Source: Methylobacterium sp. DB0501
Lineage (GTDB): Bacteria > Pseudomonadota > Alphaproteobacteria > Rhizobiales > Beijerinckiaceae
Assembly (NCBI RefSeq): GCF_011043735.1
Contig: NZ_JAAKGV010000016.1
Location: forward strand, 62,001-126,000
Direction of reading: 5' to 3'
Length of the DNA: 64,000 bases
The notes beneath the pieces are model-generated. The model was not told the origin of the DNA, ran no database searches, and worked only from the letters and a program-made list of their open reading frames with translations. Position numbers and translations under genes: made by a program. This document shows positions 34,279 through 43,106 of this stretch, piece by piece (the stretch's first letter is position 1; every line of letters begins with the position of its first letter).

Positions 34279-34387
34279 CGATCGCGTGCCGCGATCGTGG
34301 TGCCAAGCCGATCGCGTGCCGCGATCGTGGTGCCAAGCCGATCGCGTGCTGCGATCGTGATGCCGTGCCGATCGCGCGATGCGATCG
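34279..34387. repeat. Four 30-bp-spaced dyads upstream of katG
   Basis: A 30-bp unit is repeated about four times. Each contains a 19-bp dyad with arms CGATCGCG and CGCGATCG around a 3-bp centre. Starts are at 34279 and 34309 (perfect), and 34339 and 34369 (one arm mismatch each). Spacing is exactly 30 bp. The array begins 20 bp upstream of the katG ATG, so it is either an operator array or a structured leader. The regular palindromes argue against simple slippage alone. Confidence 0.65.
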
Positions 34388-34463
34388 GGATGCGCGGGCG
34401 GCCGGCCTCGACCCTGCGAGGCGGGCCGCTCAGGCATCGTGTGATGATCCCGTCGGGTGCGGT

Positions 34464-34480
34464 ATACTATTGCAGAGTAT
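34464..34480. promoter_or_regulatory. Dyad ATACT-N7-AGTAT upstream of katG
   Basis: A perfect 5-bp dyad with a 7-bp spacer stands in one of the few AT-rich spots of the katG upstream region, about 205 bp from the start codon. It could be a regulator site or part of a promoter. It does not match the four-part OxyR pattern well. Confidence 0.3.
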
Positions 34481-34728
34481 CTGGACGAGGCCGCGACGGT
34501 GGGCGACGGGCGAATGGGCCCTGGCGCCGACCTGATGACACGACACTTCATCCCGAACCCGGACCGACCCTACGGTGCGCCGAGGCAGATAGGCGCCGCT
34601 TCCGTTGCGGCCACTAAATTCGCGTTCACCGCGGCATGGGGTCTCGGGTGGGGGCGTGCGGGGGGGGCGGATGCCCGCGAGGACGACGAGGAGCGCCGAG
34701 CGGGCAACCCGGGTCCCACGGCCCTGTG

Positions 34729-34867
34729 CCATCCCGGGGCCCGCCGCAGACGAGAACCCGGGATCCACGACCGCTGACGGCGCCGGAGAAGGCGGTGCGC
34801 TGTCCGCGTCGTCCTGAAACCCCAGCGTTCATGGATCCCGGGTTCCGCTGCGCGGCCCCGGGATGAC
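34729..34867. repeat. Inverted pair of dispersed extragenic palindromes
   Basis: Copy one (about 34729-34766, ATCCCGGGGCCCGCCGCAGA onward) and copy two (about 34832-34867, GGATCCCGGGTTCCGCTGCG onward) are in opposite orientation, about 65 bp apart. They fill much of the 646-bp katG-GST spacer together with the katG dyad array. No gene is seen in this spacer. Confidence 0.55.
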
Positions 34868-34906
34868 GTGGAGGTGTCGGTTCGAACGGCGGGGAGGGAG
34901 CTGCCT

Positions 34907-35839
34907 TCAGCTCCTCGCCACCGTGAACCCCGCCCGCGGGAAGTGCAGGTGCAGCGTCCCGACCTGCGGATCGTCGCGGCGGATGACGATGCGGCCGGCC
35001 TCCACCGCGACGAGCCGGCCTTCCACCGGCACGCGGGCGAAATCGTCCGGCGTCACCGTCACGGCGTCGCCGGGGGACGCCGCGATCAGCGCCGGCACCG
35101 CGTTCACCGCCTCGACCGGCGCCGGCTCGGCCGCCTTCGCCACGTCCAGCGCCGCCTCGGCTTTCATCTCCTGCGGCCGGCCGTGGCCGAGGGCGGCGAC
35201 CCGGTCGATCCAGCCGCGCAGGGGGCCGAGCCCGAGCAGCGTGTCGACCGCGGCGGCCCGCTCGCCGCCGCGCATCAGCCAGAGCAGGTGGTAATGCGCC
35301 AGATCGACCGCCCCGGCCCGCTCGCCGGCGAGGAACGGCCGGCCGTCCGCGAGGGCGCCGGCGAGCCACGCGGTCCAGGCCGCGACCCGCTGGGCGTTGC
35401 GGGCGAAATCCGGCTCCATCGCCCCGTGGCTGATGTCGACGTAGAGGTAATCGTCCTTGCGGTCGCGCAGGAACGCCTCGGGCAGGTCGCCGGCGAAATG
35501 CACCGTGACGCCGATGACCGCGAGCCACAGGTCGCGCTCGAGGCCGTAGGTCAGGCCCTCGGCGAGCGGGGCTCCAACGCCCGGATACAGGCTCGGCTCC
35601 GGCGCCAGGCGCTCCAGGGCGGGCAGGATCGCGTGGGTGTCGCAGTAGATGTCGGCCCCGACCTGCAGCACCGGGATGCGGCGATAGCCGCCGGAGAGCG
35701 GGTCGAGGAGCGGGCGCGGCGGCATCATCGCGACGTCGACGGAGTGCCAGGCGAGCCCTTTCAGCCCGAGAGCGAGGCGGACCTTCTCGGCGTAGGGCGA
35801 GAAGGCATAGTGGTGCAGGATGATCTGGGGGGCGGACAT
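34907..35839 (-). CDS. Glutathione S-transferase-like protein with extra C-terminal domain
   Basis: A 310-residue protein. Residues 1-80 form a thioredoxin-like GST domain (HHYAFSPYAEKVRLALGLKG, with RRIPVLQVGAD and DTHAILPALE). An all-helical second domain extends to about 215. The last ~90 residues are a beta-rich extension (GDAVTVTPDDFARVPVEGRL, TLHLHFPRAGF) found in fungal and bacterial GST-like proteins, of unknown use. It may conjugate glutathione to electrophiles. A SnoaL-like gene lies 36 bp upstream on the same strand, so they are probably cotranscribed. Confidence 0.82.
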   Translation of the reverse strand: MSAPQIILHHYAFSPYAEKVRLALGLKGLAWHSVDVAMMPPRPLLDPLSGGYRRIPVLQVGADIYCDTHAILPALERLAPEPSLYPGVGAPLAEGLTYGLERDLWLAVIGVTVHFAGDLPEAFLRDRKDDYLYVDISHGAMEPDFARNAQRVAAWTAWLAGALADGRPFLAGERAGAVDLAHYHLLWLMRGGERAAAVDTLLGLGPLRGWIDRVAALGHGRPQEMKAEAALDVAKAAEPAPVEAVNAVPALIAASPGDAVTVTPDDFARVPVEGRLVAVEAGRIVIRRDDPQVGTLHLHFPRAGFTVARS

Positions 35840-35875
35840 GCGGATATCTCCCGGCTGGACGACGAGGCGAGGGGA

Positions 35876-36292
35876 TCAGGCCGGGAGGGCGCCGACCTGC
35901 TTCAGCATGCCGAGATTGTCGAGGAGCGCCCAATGCTCGACGAGGCGCCCGTCGACGATGCGGAACAGGTCCATCACCGCGATGTCGATGCCGCGGTGGC
36001 TGGCGGGCAGCCCCATCAGGTCGCCGGTGTGCCGGCCCTGGAAGCGCAGGCGCACCAGCACCCGGTCGCCCTCGGCGACCACCTCCTCGATCGGCAGCTT
36101 CATCTCGGTGACGCCGCCATGCAGCACCTCGCCGAGCCGGGCCACGCCCTCGGGGCCGCGCACGTCGAAGTTCAGGCCGGGATCGTGGCGCACGAAGTCC
36201 GGCGCGATGTGCCGCTGCCACCACGCCGCGTCGCGCTCGAGGAAGGCGGTGAAATAGGCGCGGGCGAGAACCTTGTTGGCGTCGATCGACAT
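35876..36292 (-). CDS. SnoaL-like ester cyclase family protein
   Basis: A 138-residue NTF2-fold protein. Typical of the SnoaL/ester-cyclase family are the helical start ARAYFTAFLERDAAWWQRHI, FVRHDPG, and the strand set VLVRLRFQGRHTGDLMG and DLFRIVDGRLVEHWALLD. Such proteins include cyclases and isomerases but most are uncharacterised. The ATG at 36292 is preceded by AGGGAGGA, so the much longer open frame upstream is discarded. It likely shares an operon with the GST-like gene. Confidence 0.82.
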   Translation of the reverse strand: MSIDANKVLARAYFTAFLERDAAWWQRHIAPDFVRHDPGLNFDVRGPEGVARLGEVLHGGVTEMKLPIEEVVAEGDRVLVRLRFQGRHTGDLMGLPASHRGIDIAVMDLFRIVDGRLVEHWALLDNLGMLKQVGALPA

Positions 36293-36438
36293 GGCGTCCT
36301 CCCTGGATGCGCGCACCCTCTCCGGGATGCGCGGCGGCCATATTGTTTTGCGCACAACTGATCGGCTGGCAATCCGTTCTTGGTGTGATGGGAGAGGCCC
36401 GCGCTCATCCGGCGACGGGGCCAATCCCCACGCCCCCC

Positions 36439-38154
36439 TCACCCCTCCTCCGACCCCACCCAATCGGTCACCGCGCCCCGCGACGCATTGCCCACGAGCC
36501 GCGCGTATTTCGCCAGCACCCCGCGCGTATAGGCCGGCCGCGGCGCCGGCCTCCCGGCGAGCCGGCGCGCGATCTCCTCGTCCGAGAGGGCCACGTCGAG
36601 CCGGCGGTTCTCCACGTCGACCGTCACCGCGTCGCCGTCCCGGATCGCTGCGATCGGGCCGCCCTCGAACGCCTCCGGTACGACGTGGCCGATGACGAAG
36701 CCGCGGGTCGCGCCGGAGAAGCGGCCATCGGTCATCAGCGCCACGTGCTCGCCGAGCCCCGAACCTTGGAGCGCGCCGGTGACGAGCTGCATCTCGCGCA
36801 TCCCGGGCCCGCCGCGCGGCCCCTCGTTGCGGAGCACCATCACGTCGTTAGGGACGATCCGTCCGTCCTTGATCGCCGCGAAGGCGTCCTCCTCGCGCTC
36901 GAACACCCGGGCGGGACCGCGATGCAGCCGCTTGGTCTGGCCGGAGACCTTCATCACCGCGCCGCCGGGCGCCAGGTTGCCGCGCAGGATCACGAGGCCG
37001 CCCTCGCTCTTGAACGGATCCTCGGCCGAGCGGATCACGGTCTGGCCCGCGGGCTCGGGCGCCCGGGCGATCTCGTCGCCGAGGCTGCGGCCGGTCACGG
37101 TCCGGGCCTCGGGGTGGAGGAGCCCGGCGGCGACGAGGCGCTTGCCCACCACCGCCATGCCGCCCGCCGCGTGCATCTCCGGCGCGGTGTAGCGGCCCCA
37201 GGGGCGCAGATCGGCCAGCACCGGCGTGCGGCGCGAGATGCGGTCGAAATCGTCGAGGTCGAGGGGGATGCCGAAATCCCAGGCGGTGGCCAGCAGATGC
37301 AGCACCGCGTTGCTGGAGCCGCCGGTCGCCATTACGCCGGTGATGGCGTTCTCGAAGCTCGCGCGGGTCACGAGCGCCCGCGGGGTCAGCCCCTGGCGGA
37401 CGAGGTCCACCGCGAGGCGCCCGCAGGCGACCGCGGCCTGCGCCTTGTCGGCATGGCCGGCCGGGATGTCGTTGGCGCCCATCGGCGAGATGCCGAGCAT
37501 CTGGTAGGCGGTCGCCATGGTGTTGGCGGTGAACTGGCCGCCGCAGGCGCCGGCCCCCGGGCAGGCATGGTCCTCGACGTCGCGGAACTCCTCTTCCGTG
37601 ATCCGCCCGGCATTGTAGGCGCCGACCGCCTCGTACACGTCCTGGACCGTGAGGTTGCGGCCCGAGAACATCCCTCCCTCATGCGTGCAGCGGCCCGACG
37701 CGATCGAGCCGCCATAGAGCATGGTGCCGGGGATGTTCAGGCGCCCGAGCACCATCGCCATGGCGGGGATGGTCTTGTCGCAGCCCGAGATGGTGACGAT
37801 GCCGTCGAACATGTGCCCGCGGGCGACGAGCTCGACCGAATCGGCGATGACCTCGCGGCTGACGAGGGACGTCTTCATGCCCTCGGTGCCGGTGGTGATG
37901 GCGTCGTTGATCGAGACGGTGTTGACCTCGAGCGGCGTGCCGCCGGCCTCGCGCACCCCTTGCGCCACCAGGGCGGCGAGCTCGCGGTGGTTCCAGTTGC
38001 ACGGCATCGTGCCGATCCAGCAATGCGCGATGCCGATCTGCGGCCGCGCCAGGCTCTCGTCGGTCTCGCCGATCGCCTTCATCATCGAGCGGGCCACCGC
38101 CCGGTCCGGCCCCTCGTAGAGGCGCCGGCTGTTGTATCGCGGATCTGCCGCCAT
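36439..38154 (-). CDS. IlvD/Edd-family dehydratase, short form
   Basis: A 571-residue iron-sulfur dehydratase. Cysteine ligands are visible in IAHCWIGTMPCNWN, ISGCDKTIPAM and PGAGACGGQFTANTM. The C-terminal TDGRFSGATRGFVIGHVVPE is also typical. It could be a dihydroxy-acid dehydratase in valine/isoleucine synthesis or a sugar-acid dehydratase. It is about 40 residues shorter than, and distinct from, the 609-residue IlvD at 57951-59780, which is the better candidate for the branched-chain step. It stands alone on the minus strand. Confidence 0.85.
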   Translation of the reverse strand: MAADPRYNSRRLYEGPDRAVARSMMKAIGETDESLARPQIGIAHCWIGTMPCNWNHRELAALVAQGVREAGGTPLEVNTVSINDAITTGTEGMKTSLVSREVIADSVELVARGHMFDGIVTISGCDKTIPAMAMVLGRLNIPGTMLYGGSIASGRCTHEGGMFSGRNLTVQDVYEAVGAYNAGRITEEEFRDVEDHACPGAGACGGQFTANTMATAYQMLGISPMGANDIPAGHADKAQAAVACGRLAVDLVRQGLTPRALVTRASFENAITGVMATGGSSNAVLHLLATAWDFGIPLDLDDFDRISRRTPVLADLRPWGRYTAPEMHAAGGMAVVGKRLVAAGLLHPEARTVTGRSLGDEIARAPEPAGQTVIRSAEDPFKSEGGLVILRGNLAPGGAVMKVSGQTKRLHRGPARVFEREEDAFAAIKDGRIVPNDVMVLRNEGPRGGPGMREMQLVTGALQGSGLGEHVALMTDGRFSGATRGFVIGHVVPEAFEGGPIAAIRDGDAVTVDVENRRLDVALSDEEIARRLAGRPAPRPAYTRGVLAKYARLVGNASRGAVTDWVGSEEG

Positions 38155-38252
38155 CGTTCCCTCCCCGGCACGGGGGCCGGCCGTCTCGGCGGCCGGTCTC
38201 CCATTGCCTCGGGGGTAATATGGCCCGGCCGCGCGGTCCGGTCGACGCCTCG

Positions 38253-39017
38253 TCAGGGCCGCGCGGCGAGGAACTCCAGCACGCCGGCCTTGTGCACCTT
38301 GTCGCCGACCGCGAGGTTGTGGTCGCGGTTGGGGATGTCGAGGGCCTTCGCCTCCGGGATCAGGGCGGCGAGCGCCGGGCCCGATCCCGCCACGGTGTCG
38401 GCGGTGCCGACCGCGACGAGGACCGGCACCTCGATCTGCGCCACCTCCGCCCGCGACAGGGTCTGGCGCGAGCCGCGCATGCAGGCGGCGAGCGCCCGCA
38501 GGTCGCTGCCGGTCTGCTCGGCGAAGACCCGGAACATCCGCGCGGTCGGATCCGCGACGGCGTCGCGCGAGGGCGCCTCCATCGCCTCCGAGATGCCGGC
38601 CGGCAGCCCCCGCCCCTCGACGAGGTGGATGCCCAGACCCCCGAGCACGGCCGAGCGGACCCGGCTGGGATGGGTCAGCGCCAGGAAGGCGGTGATCCGC
38701 GCGCCCATCGAGTAGCCCATCACGTCGGCGCGGGGGATCTCCAGGTGGTCGAGGAGCCGGCGGGCATCCTCGGCCATCAGGTCGGAGGCGTAATCGTGCG
38801 GCTCGTAGAGCTTGCCGCTGCGGCCGTGGCCGCGATTGTCGAGGGCGATCACCCGCCGCCCGGCCCCGGTCAGGCTGCGCACCCAGGAGGTGTTGACCCA
38901 GTTGACGGCGTGGTTCGACGCGAAGCCGTGGATCAGCAGGATCGGCTCCCCCGCTCCTTCCTTCGGCGGGACATCGACATAGGCGATCGATACGCCGTCC
39001 GAATCGAAGGTCTGCAT
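38253..39017 (-). CDS. Alpha/beta hydrolase
   Basis: A 254-residue alpha/beta-hydrolase. The oxyanion stretch is LLIHGFASNH, the nucleophile elbow is VMGYSMGARI (Ser at about 103), the acid is probably the Asp in GTADTV, and the His is in NRDHNLA near the C-terminus. VIALDNRGHGRSGK is a common feature of the epoxide-hydrolase/esterase group. The substrate is unknown. It lies 98 bp upstream of the IlvD-like gene. Confidence 0.87.
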   Translation of the reverse strand: MQTFDSDGVSIAYVDVPPKEGAGEPILLIHGFASNHAVNWVNTSWVRSLTGAGRRVIALDNRGHGRSGKLYEPHDYASDLMAEDARRLLDHLEIPRADVMGYSMGARITAFLALTHPSRVRSAVLGGLGIHLVEGRGLPAGISEAMEAPSRDAVADPTARMFRVFAEQTGSDLRALAACMRGSRQTLSRAEVAQIEVPVLVAVGTADTVAGSGPALAALIPEAKALDIPNRDHNLAVGDKVHKAGVLEFLAARP

Positions 39018-39090
39018 GGCAAGGGGCTCCCGCGCGAGGTCGGGCCCGGCTTAGCCAGTGCCGGGCGGCCCTGCAACGCGGGGGCGCGGC

Positions 39091-40356
39091 CTACGGCTCC
39101 TCCGGCAGGGCCGAGGCCTCCAGGCGCCGGCCGCTGCGGCCGAGCAGCGCGTCCCGCAGCCGCGCGGGATCGCCCCGGTCCAGGATCCCGGCGAGGCGGC
39201 GGCGCAGGTCGATGCAGGTCACGGCATGGGCGGGCCGGTGCACGGTCGGGGCCGGCAGGCCCGGCCCGGCGAGCGCCCGGTCGAGGAGGGCCCGCATCCG
39301 GCGGGTCCCGCCCCCCTCCGGCAGCGCCTCGGCCGCCGTCACGAGGTCGCCGTCCCGGCCGATGGCCCGGCACGCCTCCTCGCTGCCGCTCGCCGCCATG
39401 GCGTCGAGGATCAGGCGCCCGAGGCTCGCGACGGTCGCGTCGTCGGCCCCCGCGAAGGCCGCCCGCAGCGCACCCGAAGCCTCGCTGCGGATCAGGTCGA
39501 GGCCGTCGCCCTCGCTGCGGCCCTGGCGGTAGCTCTCGCGGTAGCGCGCGGCGATGCCGTCGAGCACTCCCGGCCGGCGTGCCGCGAAGGCGGAGAGCAG
39601 GTCGACCGCGCGCAAGGAGGCCGCCCGGGCGCCTGCCAGGGAATCGTCGTCGTCGAGGGTCGAATCCGGCAGGTCGCCCGGATCGGCCACCCGGGTGACG
39701 ACGCCGGCGGCGCGCAGGCGGGCGGGATCGGGGATCCAGATGTCGCGGGAGGGGGTGCCGAGGGCCTGGTCGACGAAGGCGGGTTCGAGGCCGGCGGCGA
39801 GGTAGCGGCCGCGCTCCTCGCTCGCATCGACCTGGATCATCCGGCCGAAGGCGCCGGGCTCGTAGGGAGCGTGGAAGCCGAGCCGGCTGTCGCCCATGAT
39901 GATCCGCTCGCGCCCACGCACGAAGGCGAGGGTGCAGGCCGAGACGCAGTAATCCGGCACGTAGGTGGACAGGCCGCGCGCGGCCACCAGCTCGCCGATC
40001 GCCGCGCCCTCGTCGACGAGGCCGCCGTCGCTGGTCAGGTGCAGCCGGGTCACGCCGGGATGGGCGTCGAGCAGGCGGCGCAGCCGCTCGGCGGTGCCGT
40101 CGTTGAGGTCGCCCCACAGCCGCACGTCGCGACCGCCGGGACCGAGGGTGACGCGGGCCGGCGGCCCGTCGGAATCCGGGGTCAGGACCGTCTCGATGTC
40201 GCGCGACAGGCCTCCGAAGGCCGGGGTGAGGGGGCCGGCCAGCCCGACGAGGCCGAGGCACGCCAGCCCGACGCCCGCACCGGCCGCCAACCAGGTCCTG
40301 CCCCGCCGGATCGTGCCCCTCCAGGCTCGGCCCCGCCGCCCACCCGCTCCCGTCAT
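39091..40356 (-). CDS. Membrane-anchored ClpP/SppA-like protein (COG3904 type)
   Basis: A 421-residue protein with one N-terminal membrane segment (about 22-46, WLAAGAGVGLACLGLVGLAG). A ClpP/crotonase-fold domain follows with LHLTSDGGLVDEGAAIG, PDYCVSACTLAFVRG (putative nucleophile Ser) and SRLGFHAPYEPGAF (putative His). The C-terminal ~230 residues are helical without a recognised family. It may be a periplasm-facing protease-like protein. The start at 40356 puts the anchor near the N-terminus; a longer frame from 40464 is possible. Confidence 0.7.
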   Translation of the reverse strand: MTGAGGRRGRAWRGTIRRGRTWLAAGAGVGLACLGLVGLAGPLTPAFGGLSRDIETVLTPDSDGPPARVTLGPGGRDVRLWGDLNDGTAERLRRLLDAHPGVTRLHLTSDGGLVDEGAAIGELVAARGLSTYVPDYCVSACTLAFVRGRERIIMGDSRLGFHAPYEPGAFGRMIQVDASEERGRYLAAGLEPAFVDQALGTPSRDIWIPDPARLRAAGVVTRVADPGDLPDSTLDDDDSLAGARAASLRAVDLLSAFAARRPGVLDGIAARYRESYRQGRSEGDGLDLIRSEASGALRAAFAGADDATVASLGRLILDAMAASGSEEACRAIGRDGDLVTAAEALPEGGGTRRMRALLDRALAGPGLPAPTVHRPAHAVTCIDLRRRLAGILDRGDPARLRDALLGRSGRRLEASALPEEP

Positions 40357-40612
40357 CCCGGACCCCCATGCCGCTCGTGCCAGGCCATTCGGCCTTGGTC
40401 GCTCTTGCTTGCCCCCACTCAGCCACATCGGGCGCGCGATGCGAAGACGTTGAGGTACCTGCAAGGGTCAGCAAGATCCGGGCCGAACTGGGGCCGCAGC
40501 ATGGTTCGTTTCGCCAGTGGGGCCGGCGGCGGAAACAGTTCTCAGGGAAGCGGCGGCGCGGGAGAAACTTGCGCTCCGGCCCGCGCCACCATGTCGCGGC
40601 GGCGGGTTTGCC

Positions 40613-40978
40613 TCAATCCTTCAGAGGATCGTGGCCCCAGTTCATCAGGGAGTGGCGCCAGCGCGAGGTCTTCACGTCCTCGTTGGGACCGCCTTGGGCG
40701 AGGTGGCGCTTCACGTATCCCACCACCTTGCGCATGTCGGCGTAGTCGTCGTCGGTGAGGTCGGCCTTCCGGGTGTGCTTGATCTCGACGATCCGCCGCC
40801 CCTGGTGATGGCCGACCGATTCGCCGCCCTTCGCGCTCTCCTTCTTGGCGCCGTCGCTCCAGCCGACCGACCGGCTGTCCTCGCTGTCGAGCCACTTCTC
40901 CAGCTCGCCGGGCGTCATGTTCACCGCCTCGCGGAAGGCCGCATAGGTGTCCTCGTGGGATTCGGTGTCCTTGCTCAC
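40613..40978 (-). CDS. DUF3140 domain protein
   Basis: A 121-residue, very charged protein that reads SKDTESHEDTYAAFREAVNM at the start, then SVGWSDGAKKESAKGGESVG and DDYADMRKVVGYVKRHLAQ. This matches DUF3140, small proteins of unknown function found in alphaproteobacteria, actinobacteria and fungi. The GTG at 40978 with an upstream GGAG is preferred over a TTG at 41011. It is divergent from the crotonase gene. Confidence 0.82.
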   Translation of the reverse strand: MSKDTESHEDTYAAFREAVNMTPGELEKWLDSEDSRSVGWSDGAKKESAKGGESVGHHQGRRIVEIKHTRKADLTDDDYADMRKVVGYVKRHLAQGGPNEDVKTSRWRHSLMNWGHDPLKD

Positions 40979-41107
40979 GCGTCGTCTCCGCTCGTGATGA
41001 TCGCGCACCAACGCCGGGGCGGGCGATGCGGTCCTTCGCGCGACCGCGCGTCACCGGGAGACGGGGAGGGCCGTGCGCGCTAGGGTCCGGCCGCACGCCG
41101 CATCCGG

Positions 41108-41905
41108 ATGTCCGCCATGACCGAGACCGACGAATTGCTCTACCGGGTCGATGACGAGGGCATCGCCCGCATCACCCTCAACCGGCCGCAGGCGCGCAAC
41201 GCCCTGACCTTCGCGATGTACGAGCGCCTGCACGGCCTGAGCGTCTCGATCGACGCCGATCCGGCGATCCGCGCGGTAGTGATCCAGGGAGCGGGGGACC
41301 GTGCCTTCGCGGCCGGCACCGACATCGCGCAGTTCCGCGCCTTCTCCACGGCCGAGGATGCGCTCGCCTACGAGCGCTTCATGGACCGGGTGCTCGGGGC
41401 GCTGGAACGCTGCGCCAAGCCGACCATCGCAGCGGTCGCCGGAGCCTGCACCGGCGGGGGCGCGGCGATCGCGGCGGCCTGCGACCTGCGCATCGCCACG
41501 CGCGACGCCCGCTTCGGCTTCCCGATCGCCCGCACCCTCGGCAACTGCCTCTCGGTCGGCAACCTGCGCCGGCTCTCGGCGCTGATCGGCGCCGCGCGGG
41601 TCAAGGAGATGATCTTCACCGCCCGCCTGGTCGAGGCCGAGGAGGCGCGGGCGATCGGGCTGGTGAGCGAAGTGGTGGCGGATGCCGATGCCCTGCACGC
41701 GCGGGCGACCGACCTCGCCCGCCTGGTCGCCGGCCACGCGCCGCTGACGCTCGCCGCCACCAAGGAGGGCCTGCGCCGGGTCCGCGACGAGGCCCCGTCC
41801 GAGGCCGGGGACGACCTGATCCTGCGATGCTACACCAGCGCGGATTTCCGCGAGGGGATGGAGGCGTTCCTGGGCAAGCGGCCGCCGCATTGGACCGGGC
41901 GGTGA
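41108..41905 (+). CDS. Crotonase-superfamily protein lacking the hydratase glutamates
   Basis: A 265-residue crotonase-fold protein, usually annotated enoyl-CoA hydratase. CoA-binding and oxyanion features are present (RITLNRPQARNALTF, AFAAGTDIAQF, AVAGACTGGGAAIAAACDL). The two catalytic glutamates of true hydratases are missing: GGG-x-E-L is replaced by GGGAAI, and the F-x-x-P-E stretch reads FGFPIARTLGNCLS. The reaction is therefore probably not simple hydration of enoyl-CoA, though the substrate should still be an acyl-CoA. A second ATG nine bases in could also be the start. Confidence 0.82.
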   Translation: MSAMTETDELLYRVDDEGIARITLNRPQARNALTFAMYERLHGLSVSIDADPAIRAVVIQGAGDRAFAAGTDIAQFRAFSTAEDALAYERFMDRVLGALERCAKPTIAAVAGACTGGGAAIAAACDLRIATRDARFGFPIARTLGNCLSVGNLRRLSALIGAARVKEMIFTARLVEAEEARAIGLVSEVVADADALHARATDLARLVAGHAPLTLAATKEGLRRVRDEAPSEAGDDLILRCYTSADFREGMEAFLGKRPPHWTGR

Positions 41906-41968
41906 CCGGGCCGGGTTCGGGGCGTCCGAGGCGTGTGTCGGTCCGGCCGACGGATCTGACCCTCTCCA

Positions 41969-42238
41969 TCGTCATTCGGGGGCCGCGCAACGGAGCCCGG
42001 AACGAGGAGGCGGGTGCGACAGCCCTCGGATGCAATCGAGCAGGCTTCGAGGGGGCGGACCGACTCGAACCGGCCCCTCCGCCGCCAGGACACCGAAAAG
42101 TAGCCCGGCGCCCGCCAGAGACGAGCCCCCGGGATCCGGAGCCTCGACCGTGCAGCGGCCGGCCATGCACCGTCCGCCTCATCGTCGGACGGTAGCGCCT
42201 ACGGATCCCGGGTTCCGGTGCGCAGTCACGGGATGCCG
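41969..42238. repeat. Inverted pair of dispersed extragenic palindromes in a long gene-free spacer
   Basis: Copy one is at about 41969-42006 (CGTCATTCGGGGGCCGCGCA onward), preceded by the same CCCTCTCCAT lead-in seen before the copy at 8988. Copy two is at about 42202-42238 in reverse orientation. They lie in the 601-bp region 41906-42506, where I see no gene. Confidence 0.5.
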
Positions 42239-42506
42239 TCAAGGCAAGCCGGCTCAATCGAACGGGCTCGCGCATGAGCCCATGCGCAGATATCGCAAGA
42301 TCTTGTGAGAAAATCACCGCATGCGGCCAAGTCTGTCGGCCGACAGCGATATCATCGCGAGATCGGGACGCCCTGAGCATCCGGATCTCTCGTTACCGGC
42401 GGAAGCACAGTCTCTACCGGATCGTTCGAACCGACGGCGGGCATTGCGCCGTCGGCCTCGGCCGAAGATCGGCCACGGGCCACGCCGCTCCGGCGGCGCG
42501 AGACGC

Positions 42507-42665
42507 TCAGTGGAGCGGTTCGTCGGGCTTGCGCTCGTTCTGGGCGAGGGAGGCCTCGTAGCTCTCGGCCTGCGCACGGGTCAGGCCGCTGACCAGCACG
42601 AGCGTACCGCGATACACCGTATAGGTCCCGTCCTGCGTAGGCTTGACGCGAATGATCTGAGACAT
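42507..42665 (-). CDS. Small conserved-looking protein of 52 residues
   Basis: A short frame opening at an ATG at 42665 behind a good AAGGGAG site. The protein begins MSQIIRVKPTQDGTYTVYRG and continues VSGLTRAQAESYEASLAQNE, ending RKPDEPLH. The pattern, a short beta-strand half then a charged helix, looks like a real small cytoplasmic protein. No family is recognised. Confidence 0.6.
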   Translation of the reverse strand: MSQIIRVKPTQDGTYTVYRGTLVLVSGLTRAQAESYEASLAQNERKPDEPLH

Positions 42666-43106
42666 GCGCTGGCTCCCTTGCGCGAATCACGACTGATTTT
42701 CTTGGACTTGAACGTGACGTTAACGACTCGAGGGAAACGCGCAAGAGGGAGAGCCGCGAAACCGCCGAGCTTTCGACACGATCATGACCAAAGTACAGTC
42801 GGGCGAGAAACGGCGCCGTCTCCTCGCACGGGACGGCAACGTGCCGATCCGCCTCGGGGTCCGGCCTTGCCGGCTAAAGGTTACCGGAAAGAATGCCGCA
42901 GGGGCAAAGCGGAGACCAGAGGTCGTGAGACGATGACCTCCGGTTTCGATCCCAATCGTCCAGGCGTCTTATGTCCAGGCAGCTTCGGCCCGGTGACGAC
43001 ACGTCGGGCGGGAATGGGTGCCTTGCCGATGTCGGGCCGCGAGGCGGCCGACCGGCCTCCTCCACGATTCGATGGCCCGGCCGACGGGACTGGTCGACGC
43101 CCCGGT
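42666..43106. other. Gene-poor spacer with a possible channel-gene remnant
   Basis: About 440 bp without a convincing gene. A 50-codon frame at 42784-42936 (plus) contains KRRRLLARDGNVPIRLG, which resembles the cytoplasmic start of bacterial inward-rectifier potassium channels (RDG-F-N-type). There is no ribosome binding site and no channel body follows, so it may be a chance match or a remnant. Nothing else is seen. Confidence 0.3.

Noticed and set aside
34279..34400. Possible CRISPR array upstream of katG
   Set aside because: The 30-bp units are contiguous tandem repeats with no unique spacers, and no cas gene is present.
34464..34480. OxyR site for katG
   Set aside because: Only one ATACT-N7-AGTAT dyad is seen; the four-part OxyR pattern is not met.
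40979..41011. TTG start for the DUF3140 gene
   Set aside because: The GTG at 40978 has a better ribosome binding site and matches the family N-terminus.
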